A stretch of DNA of 43,620 nt from an uncultured Lachnospiraceae bacterium. GTDB lineage: Bacteria; Bacillota_A; Clostridia; Lachnospirales; Lachnospiraceae. Position numbers and translations under genes: made by a program. The notes below the pieces were generated by a model. The model did not search any database, was not told the DNA's origin, and saw only the letters and a program-made list of their open reading frames with translations. The stretch spans positions 1 to 43,620 of the forward strand of contig CADCIU010000020.1 in assembly GCA_902801585.1 (NCBI GenBank), given 5' to 3'. This document shows, piece by piece, positions 35,801-43,519 of this stretch. The stretch's first letter is position 1. Every line of letters begins with the position of its first letter.

Positions 35801-36229
35801 TTACTCAAACCGGTATAAGTTTAAGCCCGTGTCAGAGAACCAATCCGCTCTGCGGCTGACGTATCCTTCTGCTACATGCATGAAGATCTCTGCAGTGCCG
35901 CCGATCACGCATTTCTTGAGGTGGCCTCCGTAGGCTTTTCCTGTGACGTCCGCTGCACCGATGTGTACGTGGAGATACGGTTTTCCGTGCATATCAGTCA
36001 CGCTTCCGATCAGAGATGTCACTTCCAGCGGCTGTTCCAAAACTGTTCCTGTAAATGCTTTTTTCTCCACATCGTAGAGACCCATTTCCACGCAGCTGGC
36101 CGCTCCGAGACCCGAGATGCTTCCAAGCAGGATGTCTTCCGTCTCGCAGATCTGCGTGAGCTTTTCCATCACTTCTTCGCCGCGATCGATCCTGATCACT
36201 ACAGTATTGCCAAATCTTCTGTAATCCAT
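35801..36229 (-). CDS. PPC-domain (DUF296) protein
   Basis: A 142-residue single-domain protein. The PPC signature includes LLGSISGLGAASCVEMGLYD, SLIGSVTDMHGKPYLHVHIGAAD and AYGGHL, ending GTAEIFMHV. In bacteria and archaea these small proteins form trimers; plant relatives bind AT-rich DNA, and the bacterial role is unsettled. The HVHIG histidines resemble a metal or ligand site. ATG 36229 has AAAGG about 12 bases upstream, a weak fit. No partner gene is evident. Confidence 0.88.
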   Translation of the reverse strand: MDYRRFGNTVVIRIDRGEEVMEKLTQICETEDILLGSISGLGAASCVEMGLYDVEKKAFTGTVLEQPLEVTSLIGSVTDMHGKPYLHVHIGAADVTGKAYGGHLKKCVIGGTAEIFMHVAEGYVSRRADWFSDTGLNLYRFE

Positions 36230-36309
36230 AGTAAACCCAACCTTTCCATTATTGATGAATCCGTGTTTAGATGGTTGAGTTCATTATAGCACTGAGGAAT
36301 GTCAAGAGT

Positions 36310-36367
36310 GTGTCAAGGGGACGGTTCTTTTGACACACAGTTGTCAAAAGAACCGTCCCCTTGACAC
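36310..36367. repeat. Family-2 repeats, inverted pair
   Basis: 36310-36336 reads GTGTCAAGGGGACGGTTC then TTTTGACAC. 36341-36367 is its near-exact reverse complement. The pair would form a long stem with a short CACAG-type loop between the PPC gene and the pectinacetylesterase-like gene. Confidence 0.92.
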
Positions 36368-36374
36368 ATAAAAG

Positions 36375-36401
36375 TTGTCAGAAGAACCGTCCCCTTGACA
36401 C
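36375..36401 (-). repeat. Family-2 repeat, third copy
   Basis: TTGTCAGAAGAACCGTCCCC then TTGACAC, overlapping the stop codon (TAG at 36401-36403) of the pectinacetylesterase-like gene by one base. Confidence 0.92.
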
Positions 36402-37855
36402 TACCGAGCTCGTTTTTTGCCCTGCTTTTCAAGCAGTTCAAGTCCCACGTTCTCTATATCTCCGTCCACTGCAGCCGCCAGCCATTTCGCCATGCTGGGC
36501 ATGTCCTTCCGGTGCAGATAGAACTCCGGCTGGCGCACCATGGTGTGGATCGTGCCGCCTTTGTAAAGGACCGGCCGTTTCCAGTCATACAAAAAGATTC
36601 CGAAGGAAGGCGTCAGCTTATGAAGTGCACGGACCATAGCCCGCAGCTGGCGGGTAAAAAGGAGCTGCGTTTTTTTGTCTGTCTCATAGGTGTTATTGTT
36701 CACATCGTTATAAAATGCGCTCAGCAAATAATCCCGGATCGAGCAGGCATAGAGATATTTGTACTGCTCACCCCTGCGTCGGTACAGGGCGCGGTACCAG
36801 TCAAGCGTCAGATTCCGCCCTTTGATATCCGCAGCGGTCTCGGGCCGGACATTCCAGACTTCCCTGGCTGTCTTTTTCCATTCCTTGTTCAGAAGAAGCG
36901 CGCTGTCCGAGAGCAATGTCACATCGTGACATTCCGGATAAAACTCCTGGTGGATCTGCTCCGCCAGGGCAGGCACGGCAAACGCGCCGGCACTCTCTCC
37001 GGCGATCAGCAGTTTGTCCGCCTGCTGGAAAAGCGTCTTGCCGATCCGCATGGATTGCACGAAATTCTCATAACCGTGAAAATGCAGGCACTTCTCCTGC
37101 CCTTCTTCATTGGTATAATGATAATCATTCCTGCCAAGGTGCATATCACCGGTCGCATAGGTGATCACAACGAAATTCCAGTCCCTGAAGGGATTCAGCC
37201 GGGCGTTGTTGTCCGTAATGCCGACACCGATGTTATAGAGCTGCGTGAACGGGCGCAGATTGTTCCAGTAATAGTTGGGCTGCCATGTCAAAACACGCCC
37301 GCCGGTAACGGGTCGGTCAGCCGTATAGGGATTCCAGGCGATACCTCCGCCGGACAAAAATACACACAGATGCTTTGTGGTGCCCTTGCGGATATAGATA
37401 TGATACCCTGATCCGTCAGCCGTCTTACCGTCTGCCACCGGGACCCGGTACCACTGATACGGCTCCGGCTCCTGTTCTCCCTGTGCCGGTCTCTGCCCCG
37501 GAACGACCTGGAGCTCCGGTGCCTCTAACGGCGTGTTCTCAATCAGATTTCCGATTGCCTGCTCCGCGCTGTCCCCGATCTTCTCCTGAATTGTTTCGAT
37601 GGGATGTTCCCCGAGCTTTTCCTGCAGTGTTTCGATGGGGTTCTCCCCGAGCTTTTCCTGCAGTGTTCCGATGGGGTTCTCCCCCAGCTTTTCCTGCAGT
37701 GTTCCGATGGGGTTCTCCCCCAGCTTTTCCTGCAACGTTCCGATGGGGCTCTCCCCGAGTTTTTCCTGCAGCGTCTCAATGGGATGATCCCCCAGCTTTT
37801 CCTGCAGCGTTTCTATGGCGTGTTCCGCAAGGCTCTGATTCTTTTCCTGTTCCAT
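36401..37855 (-). CDS. Pectinacetylesterase-like hydrolase with 12-residue N-terminal repeats
   Basis: A 484-residue protein. Residues about 11-94 are seven near-identical 12-residue repeats (PIETLQEKLGEN type; 36 bp each in DNA), amphipathic and likely coiled or helical. From about 140 the sequence matches the PAE/notum family: FLSGGGIAWNP, WNFVVITYATGDMHLG and nucleophile Ser288 in LIAGESAGAFAVP. The family's Asp and His follow later. PAE enzymes remove acetyl groups from pectin or other acylated polymers. No signal peptide is visible, so this one is probably cytoplasmic. ATG 37855 has AGAGGA upstream. It is last in a same-strand run of acyl/ester genes. Confidence 0.88.
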   Translation of the reverse strand: MEQEKNQSLAEHAIETLQEKLGDHPIETLQEKLGESPIGTLQEKLGENPIGTLQEKLGENPIGTLQEKLGENPIETLQEKLGEHPIETIQEKIGDSAEQAIGNLIENTPLEAPELQVVPGQRPAQGEQEPEPYQWYRVPVADGKTADGSGYHIYIRKGTTKHLCVFLSGGGIAWNPYTADRPVTGGRVLTWQPNYYWNNLRPFTQLYNIGVGITDNNARLNPFRDWNFVVITYATGDMHLGRNDYHYTNEEGQEKCLHFHGYENFVQSMRIGKTLFQQADKLLIAGESAGAFAVPALAEQIHQEFYPECHDVTLLSDSALLLNKEWKKTAREVWNVRPETAADIKGRNLTLDWYRALYRRRGEQYKYLYACSIRDYLLSAFYNDVNNNTYETDKKTQLLFTRQLRAMVRALHKLTPSFGIFLYDWKRPVLYKGGTIHTMVRQPEFYLHRKDMPSMAKWLAAAVDGDIENVGLELLEKQGKKRAR

Positions 37856-37935
37856 GTAATCAAATCCTCTCAGGTGGTTACTATTTTGACAGTGTTCTTA
37901 CTTTAGCGCAGACTGCCTGCACAGGCGGATCTTTT

Positions 37936-38610
37936 TTAAAGGTGGAGATATTTTTCCACCGCTTCGCGCAGCACCCTGCCGCGGAAAACGACGAGGCTGC
38001 TGCCCAGTATGAGCATGATCGCCATGCAGATGACCGCGGGTGCGATGATGGGATTGGTCCCGAGCGCGATCGGGATGATCTGAAGGAGGCTCATCAGAAC
38101 ATTAAAAACAGGGTAAAGGATATATTCGTGCAGTTCCATTTTCTGTATTTTGGCGGCGGCGAATGTAACAATGATCAGAAGGCAAAACAGTGAAGGAACT
38201 GCCCAGGTGATCGCCCAGCTCCCGGTATTGGTCACATGCGCAATGATCAGGCAGGCCGCCATTATGATATAGCCCTGCGTCGTCAGCATGCGGATCAGAT
38301 TAGTGCGATAATAGATCACGACCTGAAAGTCCGCCCAGCCCAGAAGGACAATGAGCATGGCTGCCAGAATCCATCCGCTGCCCCCGGTAATGATCTGCAC
38401 CGCGCCCAGAAGAATTTCGAGACAGATGCAGATAAATGTCACCGTGCGGATCATTTTTATAAAACTGACTTTGGGATTGGCGAGTCTCACAAAGGGATCG
38501 TCATCTTCAAAAGGCATGGCCAAATCCTGGTCCTGCAGCTCCCGCTGACAGAGCGGGCAGCGGGCCTTTTTCCCTCGAATTTGTATCATACAACTTGAAC
38601 AATACTGCAT
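37936..38610 (-). CDS. Zinc-ribbon membrane protein (DUF6320 type)
   Basis: A 224-residue protein. The N-terminal zinc ribbon CSSCMIQIRGKKARCPLC (residues 4-21) is followed by an acidic linker and six transmembrane helices. I recognise this as the DUF6320 type, which sits beside alcohol-acetyltransferase-like genes in related Clostridia; the function is unknown. ATG 38610 follows GAGGGAAA. The acyltransferase-like gene ends 67 bases upstream on the same strand, so the two are probably co-transcribed, and an accessory or sensing role in membrane-associated acylation is an inference. Confidence 0.82.
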   Translation of the reverse strand: MQYCSSCMIQIRGKKARCPLCQRELQDQDLAMPFEDDDPFVRLANPKVSFIKMIRTVTFICICLEILLGAVQIITGGSGWILAAMLIVLLGWADFQVVIYYRTNLIRMLTTQGYIIMAACLIIAHVTNTGSWAITWAVPSLFCLLIIVTFAAAKIQKMELHEYILYPVFNVLMSLLQIIPIALGTNPIIAPAVICMAIMLILGSSLVVFRGRVLREAVEKYLHL

Positions 38611-38677
38611 TTTTATTTCCCTCTCGTTTTTACTCTTCGTTATTGCTCTGCAATATTTTTATCATTATTCCCTTTTA

Positions 38678-39937
38678 CTATTCCCAGGAATCGTTAGTTG
38701 CGATCTCCACGTCTATGCCAAGAGCGACCATCTTCCTGAAGAACCGCATGATCGCTGCATTCGTCTCAAAAGCGCTGGCGACCCCGAAACACATTTTCCC
38801 GTTAAATGAACACACACTGATCTGCAGATCCGGCGCTGCCATAAAACAGCTGAAGCGGTCGATATAGGAGTCGAAAGGCTCCGGGATCGTGATCTTTCCT
38901 ACGTTGGAAACGGTGGCTGTGATGCCTTTCTGTACCATGTCGTTGACTGTCGCGATCACGAGATTTTTGATCAGCAGAGGGATCGGCCTGATGATAATAT
39001 TGTGCTCGAGCCGGGCGTAATCATGCATGGACAGAGAGATCTGGTCCTGCGTGAGCTGGCGGCGGAATGAAGCCTGCACCACATCCAGGATGCTCTCGAG
39101 CGTCCCGTCATACTGCTCCGGATAAAAAGCGACATTGATCACGCCGAAAAAGTTGCGCGTCGTATCCGACGGAAAATAATTGCGCAGATTCACAGGAACG
39201 CTCAGCACAATGGGAAGCTTTTTGTCCCTTACACGCATCTCTTCCAGAATGGATTCCATATAGAGCGCGGTCATAAAGGCAGCGGCGGTAGAGTGATATT
39301 TCTTGACAATCTGCAGAAAGCGCGAAGTCGAAACCGTTCCCTCGATCAGATGCATCTGCAGATACTCGTCGCGATCCCCCTGCAGATGGTAAGCACGGCG
39401 GGGAAGCGTTTTCTGCTCCTCCGGCTTTCCTTTTGTCTTTTTACTGAAATACCTTTTGAAGGCGTCATCTTCTTTTTCCATCACACTGGAGACGTCCCTG
39501 GGAATTTCCTCGTCCAAGTCGTGCGCCAGCATAAGATAGTTGCAGATGATCGCCCGCAGAAAGGCAAATGCCCCTGTCCCGTCTGTCAGTACGTGAAACA
39601 TCTCCAGATTGATCCGCCTGCGGTAATAATTGACCCGGTAAAGCAGCTTGCGCCGCCCGTCAAAATAGATCGCAGCGCAGGGAGGCTTATTCTCCGGCTG
39701 CACCACAGCACGAATATTGCTGCTGTCCAGATAATACCAGAACAGCCCTTTGCGCAGGACACTTGCAAAATGGGGAAAATCAGCAACCGTTCTGTCAAGT
39801 GCCTGCTGAAGCAGTTCACCGTTTACTTCCTCTTTCAATTCACATGTGATCCTGAAAACACGCGTATCGGAGCCCTTCGTTGTCGATGGTACGATCTTTG
39901 CATTGTTGTCCAGTTCATACCACTTTGCCCTTGCCAT
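38678..39937 (-). CDS. Condensation/alcohol-acetyltransferase-like acyltransferase
   Basis: I set the start at ATG 39937 (MARAKWYELDNNAKI), with AAAGGTGAAG upstream; the longer frame begins inside a family-2 repeat. The resulting 419 residues have the CAT/condensation superfold, including the active-site motif HxxxDG in MFHVLTDGTGAFAF (near residue 130). The classic second-His form HHxxxDG is replaced by FH, as in alcohol acetyltransferases. NFFGVINVAFYPEQYDG and ATVSNVGKITIPEPF complete the pattern (DFGWG-like region degenerate). It probably transfers an acyl group from CoA to an alcohol or amine acceptor. Neighbouring esterases fit an acylation/deacylation theme. Confidence 0.83.
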   Translation of the reverse strand: MARAKWYELDNNAKIVPSTTKGSDTRVFRITCELKEEVNGELLQQALDRTVADFPHFASVLRKGLFWYYLDSSNIRAVVQPENKPPCAAIYFDGRRKLLYRVNYYRRRINLEMFHVLTDGTGAFAFLRAIICNYLMLAHDLDEEIPRDVSSVMEKEDDAFKRYFSKKTKGKPEEQKTLPRRAYHLQGDRDEYLQMHLIEGTVSTSRFLQIVKKYHSTAAAFMTALYMESILEEMRVRDKKLPIVLSVPVNLRNYFPSDTTRNFFGVINVAFYPEQYDGTLESILDVVQASFRRQLTQDQISLSMHDYARLEHNIIIRPIPLLIKNLVIATVNDMVQKGITATVSNVGKITIPEPFDSYIDRFSCFMAAPDLQISVCSFNGKMCFGVASAFETNAAIMRFFRKMVALGIDVEIATNDSWE

Positions 39938-39952
39938 ATGCTTCACCTTTCC

Positions 39953-39979
39953 GGAGACAGGGGACGGTTCTCTGTCTCC
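39953..39979. repeat. Family-2 repeat, GGAGACAG variant
   Basis: GGAGACAGGGGACGGTTC then TCTGTCTCC. It keeps the GGGACGGTTC core but the palindromic ends are GGAGACAG/CTGTCTCC instead of TGTCA/TGACA. A second copy of this variant is at 41950-41976. Confidence 0.9.
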
Positions 39980-39991
39980 TTTCATTCTTTC

Positions 39992-40143
39992 GGTCAAACT
40001 ACCCCAGAGGTCAAACCACCCCAGAGGTCAAACTACCCAGAGGTCAAACTACCCTAGGTCAAACTACCCCAGAGGTCGCTTTCCGGGTACAAACCACCCC
40101 AGAGGTCGCTTTCCCAAAAACTACCCCAGAGGTCGCTTTCCCA
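39992..40143 (+). repeat. Family-1 repeat cluster (5 full, 2 partial), tandem
   Basis: Direct GGTCAAACTACCCCAGAGG units at 15-18 bp spacing, then copies followed by CGCTTTCC. Two units are cut to CTACCCAGAGG and CTACCCTAGG. This is the tightest head-to-tail array in the window. Confidence 0.93.
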
Positions 40144-40148
40144 AAAAG

Positions 40149-40175
40149 TTGTCAGAAGAACCGTCCCTCTGACAC
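40149..40175 (-). repeat. Family-2 repeat
   Basis: TTGTCAGAAGAACCGTCCCT then CTGACAC, 3 bases before the stop of the carboxylesterase gene and directly joined to the family-1 array. Confidence 0.92.
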
Positions 40176-40177
40176 CT

Positions 40178-41935
40178 TTACCATCCGTACATCCGGTCCA
40201 TAATCTCATAAAGCGCCAAGTCCGGCTCCTCGATCATCCCCGTATTCGTGCCGAATTCCATGACCCTTGAGGAATCCGCCGACTGCTCAAATCCGGAAAG
40301 CGTCCCGCTGTTCGGGTCGCCGTTCTTTACGAAGTCCACAAGATACATATGCATCATATCGGAGAGTTCCCTGTCTTCTTCCGTGTAAAGCTTAGAATCC
40401 TCCGGGATCACCCCGAAAGTGTAGACCATCTCCCCGCTGTGCCAGCTTCCAAGCCGCCCGTTATCCTTCGCGAACAGATACTCCCAAGACGGTACGCCGT
40501 TCTCCTGCTCCAGGCGGTTCAGGCAATAGTGGGGATAGTTGAAAAAGATCGCGCCGTATATTTTGGCCCAATAGCGGTCCGCTTCTTCATCTGTGGACGG
40601 ATCATACAGTGTCAAAATATCGTCCGCATAGTCTCCCGCCCATCCCCGGACTCTCTCTTCGTAATCCGCAAGATCCGCGTGGGAGAACAGGATGAACGGG
40701 CCGCTTTCCTCGGCATTATAGCCGTGAATGACCGCTTCTTCATTGTGCACTCCCTGCTTCCTGAGAGCATATGGCGTATCCGTGAGGACATATCCGTCGA
40801 TCGTCACATGATGCTGCGTCTCCTGCTCGCCGACCAGTTCCCGGGCCGGGATCCTCCTGAGTTCTTCCAAAGTCGCACAACCATATCTTTCCATCAGGTC
40901 TTTGCCCGAGGATAAAGCTTCATCAAACTGCCGGTAAGAATGCGGAGGCTCTGTGGAAGAGATCGTGGAGCTCTCCAGGATCGCCCGCCTGAATAAACCG
41001 GACGCCAGTGGTGAGACGCACAGCGCATCCACACATACAGCGCCGGCCGATTCACCGATTATTGTTATATTGTCGGGATCCCCTCCGAAGTTCTCTATAT
41101 TTTGACGGACCCACTCCAGTGCCTTGATCTGATCCAGCAGTCCGAAGTTGCCGGCCGTGCCCTCGTCATTCTGCATCTCCTCAGTTGCCAAAAAACCGAA
41201 AACACCAAGACGGTAGCCCATATTGACGCAGATGATGCCGTCTTTTGCATAGCCCTCACCGCTGTAATCCTGATACCAGGTCTGCCCCGTTTTCAGAGAG
41301 CCGCCGTGGATATAGACGGCCACCGGCGCTTTCTCCACGCGCCCGGCCGGCTTCCAGATGTTGAGATAGAGGCTGTCCTCTGAAAACGCCTCACGGTAGT
41401 TGTCTTTGAGCGAGACCTGATAGTCGTGATACCCGATGATCTGCGCCAAAGAATTGTAGATTGGCAGGTTCTGCGTCTGCATGGACATGGGCGCGAAGGT
41501 ATCACATTCCATGACGGCCGGCCACGGCTCGGGATCCTGCGGCTTCTTCCAGCGCAGCTCGCCGACCGGCGGCGCAGCGTAAGGAATTCCGGCAAACAGC
41601 TCCACGCCGCTGTCCAAGACCACTCCCCTGACATCGCCATAAGCTGTAGAATACACTTCTGTCCTGTCCGGATTCGCCGTATCCGCTGCCGGCACCTTAC
41701 GGAGCGGCGGCCATGTGATGAGAACGATGCCTGCGCATACTACAAGATACGCCAAAATACAGAGCGCCTTTCTCCCCCTGTTCCAAAGGCCCATGTACTT
41801 CCTGCTGATTGCAGCCATTCCGGCAAGTGCAAGGACAAACAAAAACCAGCCAAGCAAAGTATTCTTATTCAGTTCCAGCACTGCACCCGTAAAGATGCTG
41901 ATAGCGATCGTGGTGATCCATCCCAGAGCTTTCAT
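40178..41935 (-). CDS. Type-B carboxylesterase with N-terminal membrane anchor
   Basis: A 585-residue protein. Residues about 5-20, 28-44 and 58-77 are hydrophobic helices that anchor it. The esterase domain begins near 92 with the type-B pattern FAGIPYAAPPVGELRWKKPQ and EDSLYLNIWKP. The oxyanion hole is YIHGGS, nucleophile Ser296 is in GESAGAV, and Glu and His come later (NAEESGPF, WHSGEMVYTFG). The enzyme is expected to hydrolyse carboxyl esters at the membrane face. ATG 41935 is at the upstream end of the ester cluster. The substrate is not readable. Confidence 0.9.
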   Translation of the reverse strand: MKALGWITTIAISIFTGAVLELNKNTLLGWFLFVLALAGMAAISRKYMGLWNRGRKALCILAYLVVCAGIVLITWPPLRKVPAADTANPDRTEVYSTAYGDVRGVVLDSGVELFAGIPYAAPPVGELRWKKPQDPEPWPAVMECDTFAPMSMQTQNLPIYNSLAQIIGYHDYQVSLKDNYREAFSEDSLYLNIWKPAGRVEKAPVAVYIHGGSLKTGQTWYQDYSGEGYAKDGIICVNMGYRLGVFGFLATEEMQNDEGTAGNFGLLDQIKALEWVRQNIENFGGDPDNITIIGESAGAVCVDALCVSPLASGLFRRAILESSTISSTEPPHSYRQFDEALSSGKDLMERYGCATLEELRRIPARELVGEQETQHHVTIDGYVLTDTPYALRKQGVHNEEAVIHGYNAEESGPFILFSHADLADYEERVRGWAGDYADDILTLYDPSTDEEADRYWAKIYGAIFFNYPHYCLNRLEQENGVPSWEYLFAKDNGRLGSWHSGEMVYTFGVIPEDSKLYTEEDRELSDMMHMYLVDFVKNGDPNSGTLSGFEQSADSSRVMEFGTNTGMIEEPDLALYEIMDRMYGW

Positions 41936-41949
41936 CTTATCCTTTCATT

Positions 41950-41976
41950 GGAGACAGGGGACGGTTCTCTGTCTCC
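41950..41976. repeat. Family-2 repeat, GGAGACAG variant
   Basis: GGAGACAGGGGACGGTTC then TCTGTCTCC, identical in form to 39953-39979, just upstream of the carboxylesterase start. The esterase and acyltransferase genes therefore share the same leader repeat. Confidence 0.9.
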
Positions 41977-42057
41977 TCTTCCATTGCCAATTCCGCAGCT
42001 CTTTCGGCATGAATTAAAGTCGTATCAAATACAGGAATACTCACGTCCGATTGACTG

Positions 42058-42127
42058 AGGTGCAAACTACCCCAGAGGTCGCTTTTCCCAGAGGGTGCAA
42101 ACTACCCCAGAGGTCGCTTTCCCAAAA
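42058..42127 (+). repeat. Family-1 repeat pair
   Basis: Two GTGCAAACTACCCCAGAGGT copies in plus orientation followed by CGCTTTTCCC and CGCTTTCCC; the second runs straight into a family-2 copy, the same arrangement as at 40143-40149. Confidence 0.9.
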
Positions 42128-42129
42128 AG

Positions 42130-42156
42130 TTGTCAAAAGAACCGTCCCTCTGACAC
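42130..42156 (-). repeat. Family-2 repeat
   Basis: TTGTCAAAAGAACCGTCCCT then CTGACAC, joined to family-1 copies through CCCAAAAAG. Confidence 0.92.
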
Positions 42157-42234
42157 CCCAACCATAATAATTATACCGTCTTAAACCCGGCAAATCACTA
42201 TATTGTACCGGATTCCTCGACTAATTCTGCTCTT

Positions 42235-42382
42235 CTCAATGGAGTTGTCCGGATTTTGGACGACAAATTACCCCAGAGGTCGGTTTTTGCCTCAATGGCG
42301 TTGTCCGGATTTTGGACAACAAATTACCCCAGAGGTCGGTTTTTAACGTCAATTCGACCTCTGGGGTAGATTGCTGGGGTAG
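42235..42382. repeat. Family-1 copies in a 56-bp tandem duplication with a hairpin
   Basis: Units from 42235 and 42291 repeat a segment with a GTTGTCC-GGATTTT-GGACAAC hairpin followed by ACAAATTACCCCAGAGGTCG. A minus copy (TCGACCTCTGGGGTAGATTG) and a partial follow. The remaining sequence 41936-42057 and 42157-42234 shows nothing recognisable. Confidence 0.85.
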
Positions 42383-42398
42383 ATTTCTGCCCAGACAA

Positions 42399-42427
42399 TT
42401 GTTTAGCAGACAATTTAATTATATAAT
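42399..42427 (+). promoter_or_regulatory. Candidate promoter of degV
   Basis: TTGTTT (42399-42404), 17-base spacer, TATAAT (42422-42427). The -10 is perfect and the -35 is 3 of 6; the spacer is A/T-rich. It lies about 80 bases before the degV start. Confidence 0.6.
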
Positions 42428-42507
42428 ATAGGACAAATCAAAATAGCGATCCCTGTATTGATCTAATAGTGACTCGACAATGTTTACACAATAGTTAGGA
42501 GGTAGTT

Positions 42508-43350
42508 ATGGTCAAAATTCTGGCAGACAGTACTTGTGATCTCTCCCCTTCCCTGATCAGCAGATATAAGCTCGACATTATTCCTCTTTATGTCCATTTG
42601 GGAGATAATGAGTATAAAGACGGTGTCAATATCAAACCCTCTGACCTCTACAAATGGTCTGACGAACACAATGAGACGCCTCGGACATCTGCCCCCGGTA
42701 TCGATGATATTGAGGCATTTCTGGATAAAGACAGTACCGATGAATATGTAATCTTTACAATTTCGTCTTCCATGTCCAGCAGCTTCAACAACTGCATTCT
42801 TGCAGCGGAAGATATGGAAATAACAGACAGAGTTCACGTTATTGATTCCGCAAATCTCTCCACCGGAATCGGCCTGCTGGTGATCAAAGCTGCCGAACTT
42901 GCTGCAGGCGGAATGAACGGCTCAGAGATTGCAGCGGAAATAGAGAAGCTCAAAGGAAAAGTCAGGGCGAGTTTTGTAATTGATACACTCACCTATCTCT
43001 ACCGAGGAGGGAGATGCTCCGGAATGTCGGCCTTTTTTGGCTCGGCGCTTCGCCTTCATCCGCGCATTGAGGTCACTGACGGCGCAATGCACCCCGGAAA
43101 AAAATACCGCGGAAAGAATTCCCGTTTTATCCTGGACTATGTAAAAGACATGGAAGATGATCTTAAAACAGCGGTCCGCGACCGCGTATTCATCACCCAT
43201 TCCGGATGCGACAAGGAAATCGTCGAAGAGGTAAGGGCTTATCTGGAAAGCCTCGGCCGGTTCGATGAGATTCTAGTAACGACTGCCGGTGCTGTGATCT
43301 CTTCCCACTGCGGGCCCGGAACACTTGGCGTCCTCTTCATTGCGGAGTAA
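42508..43350 (+). CDS. degV: DegV family fatty-acid-binding protein
   Basis: A 280-residue protein of normal length. It opens KILADSTCDLSPSLISRYKLDIIPLYV, the DegV N-terminal signature, with TSAPGIDDIEAFL and FTISSSMSSSFNNC forming the fatty-acid carboxylate site. VIDTLTYLYRGGRCSG and THSGCDKEIVEEV follow, ending AVISSHCGPGTLGVLFI. DegV/FakB proteins bind an acyl chain and present it to the FakA kinase for phosphorylation and use in phospholipid synthesis. No fakA is present here. ATG follows TAGGAGG at 5 bases. It is followed by a family-2 copy and a strong terminator. Confidence 0.95.
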   Translation: MVKILADSTCDLSPSLISRYKLDIIPLYVHLGDNEYKDGVNIKPSDLYKWSDEHNETPRTSAPGIDDIEAFLDKDSTDEYVIFTISSSMSSSFNNCILAAEDMEITDRVHVIDSANLSTGIGLLVIKAAELAAGGMNGSEIAAEIEKLKGKVRASFVIDTLTYLYRGGRCSGMSAFFGSALRLHPRIEVTDGAMHPGKKYRGKNSRFILDYVKDMEDDLKTAVRDRVFITHSGCDKEIVEEVRAYLESLGRFDEILVTTAGAVISSHCGPGTLGVLFIAE

Positions 43351-43351
43351 G

Positions 43352-43378
43352 GTGTCACAGGGACGGTTCTTTTGACAC
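43352..43378 (+). repeat. Family-2 repeat after degV
   Basis: GTGTCACAGGGACGGTTCTT then TTGACAC, starting 2 bases after the degV stop, followed by a partial inverted copy (TTGTCACAGAGGG) at 43383-43396. Confidence 0.92.
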
Positions 43379-43391
43379 CTTAGTTGTCACA

Positions 43392-43441
43392 GAGGGCGTC
43401 GCATCTTGCTGATTAATCAGCAGGGGCGGCGTCCTCTTTTT
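43392..43441 (+). terminator. Rho-independent terminator of degV
   Basis: GAGGGCGTCGC pairs along 11 bp (two G-U) with GCGGCGTCCTC around an inner GCTGATTAATCAGC hairpin, followed by TTTTTG. Confidence 0.85.
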
Positions 43442-43484
43442 GTCCCAAAATCATGCTTTTTCTCGGGTTTTTCTGTTTTTAGGG

Positions 43485-43519
43485 GCCGGATGTGAGCAGA
43501 ATGCGGGCATCCGGCTTTT
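43485..43519 (+). terminator. Second hairpin downstream of degV
   Basis: GCCGGATG ... CATCCGGC, 8-bp arms with a 19-base loop, then TTTTC. It may be a back-up terminator or the end of a minus-strand gene outside the window. The rest of 43442-43620 shows no gene. Confidence 0.5.

Noticed and set aside
36395..37411. Plus-strand open frame of 338 codons
   Set aside because: Antisense to the pectinacetylesterase-like gene, which has conserved motifs and a proper start.
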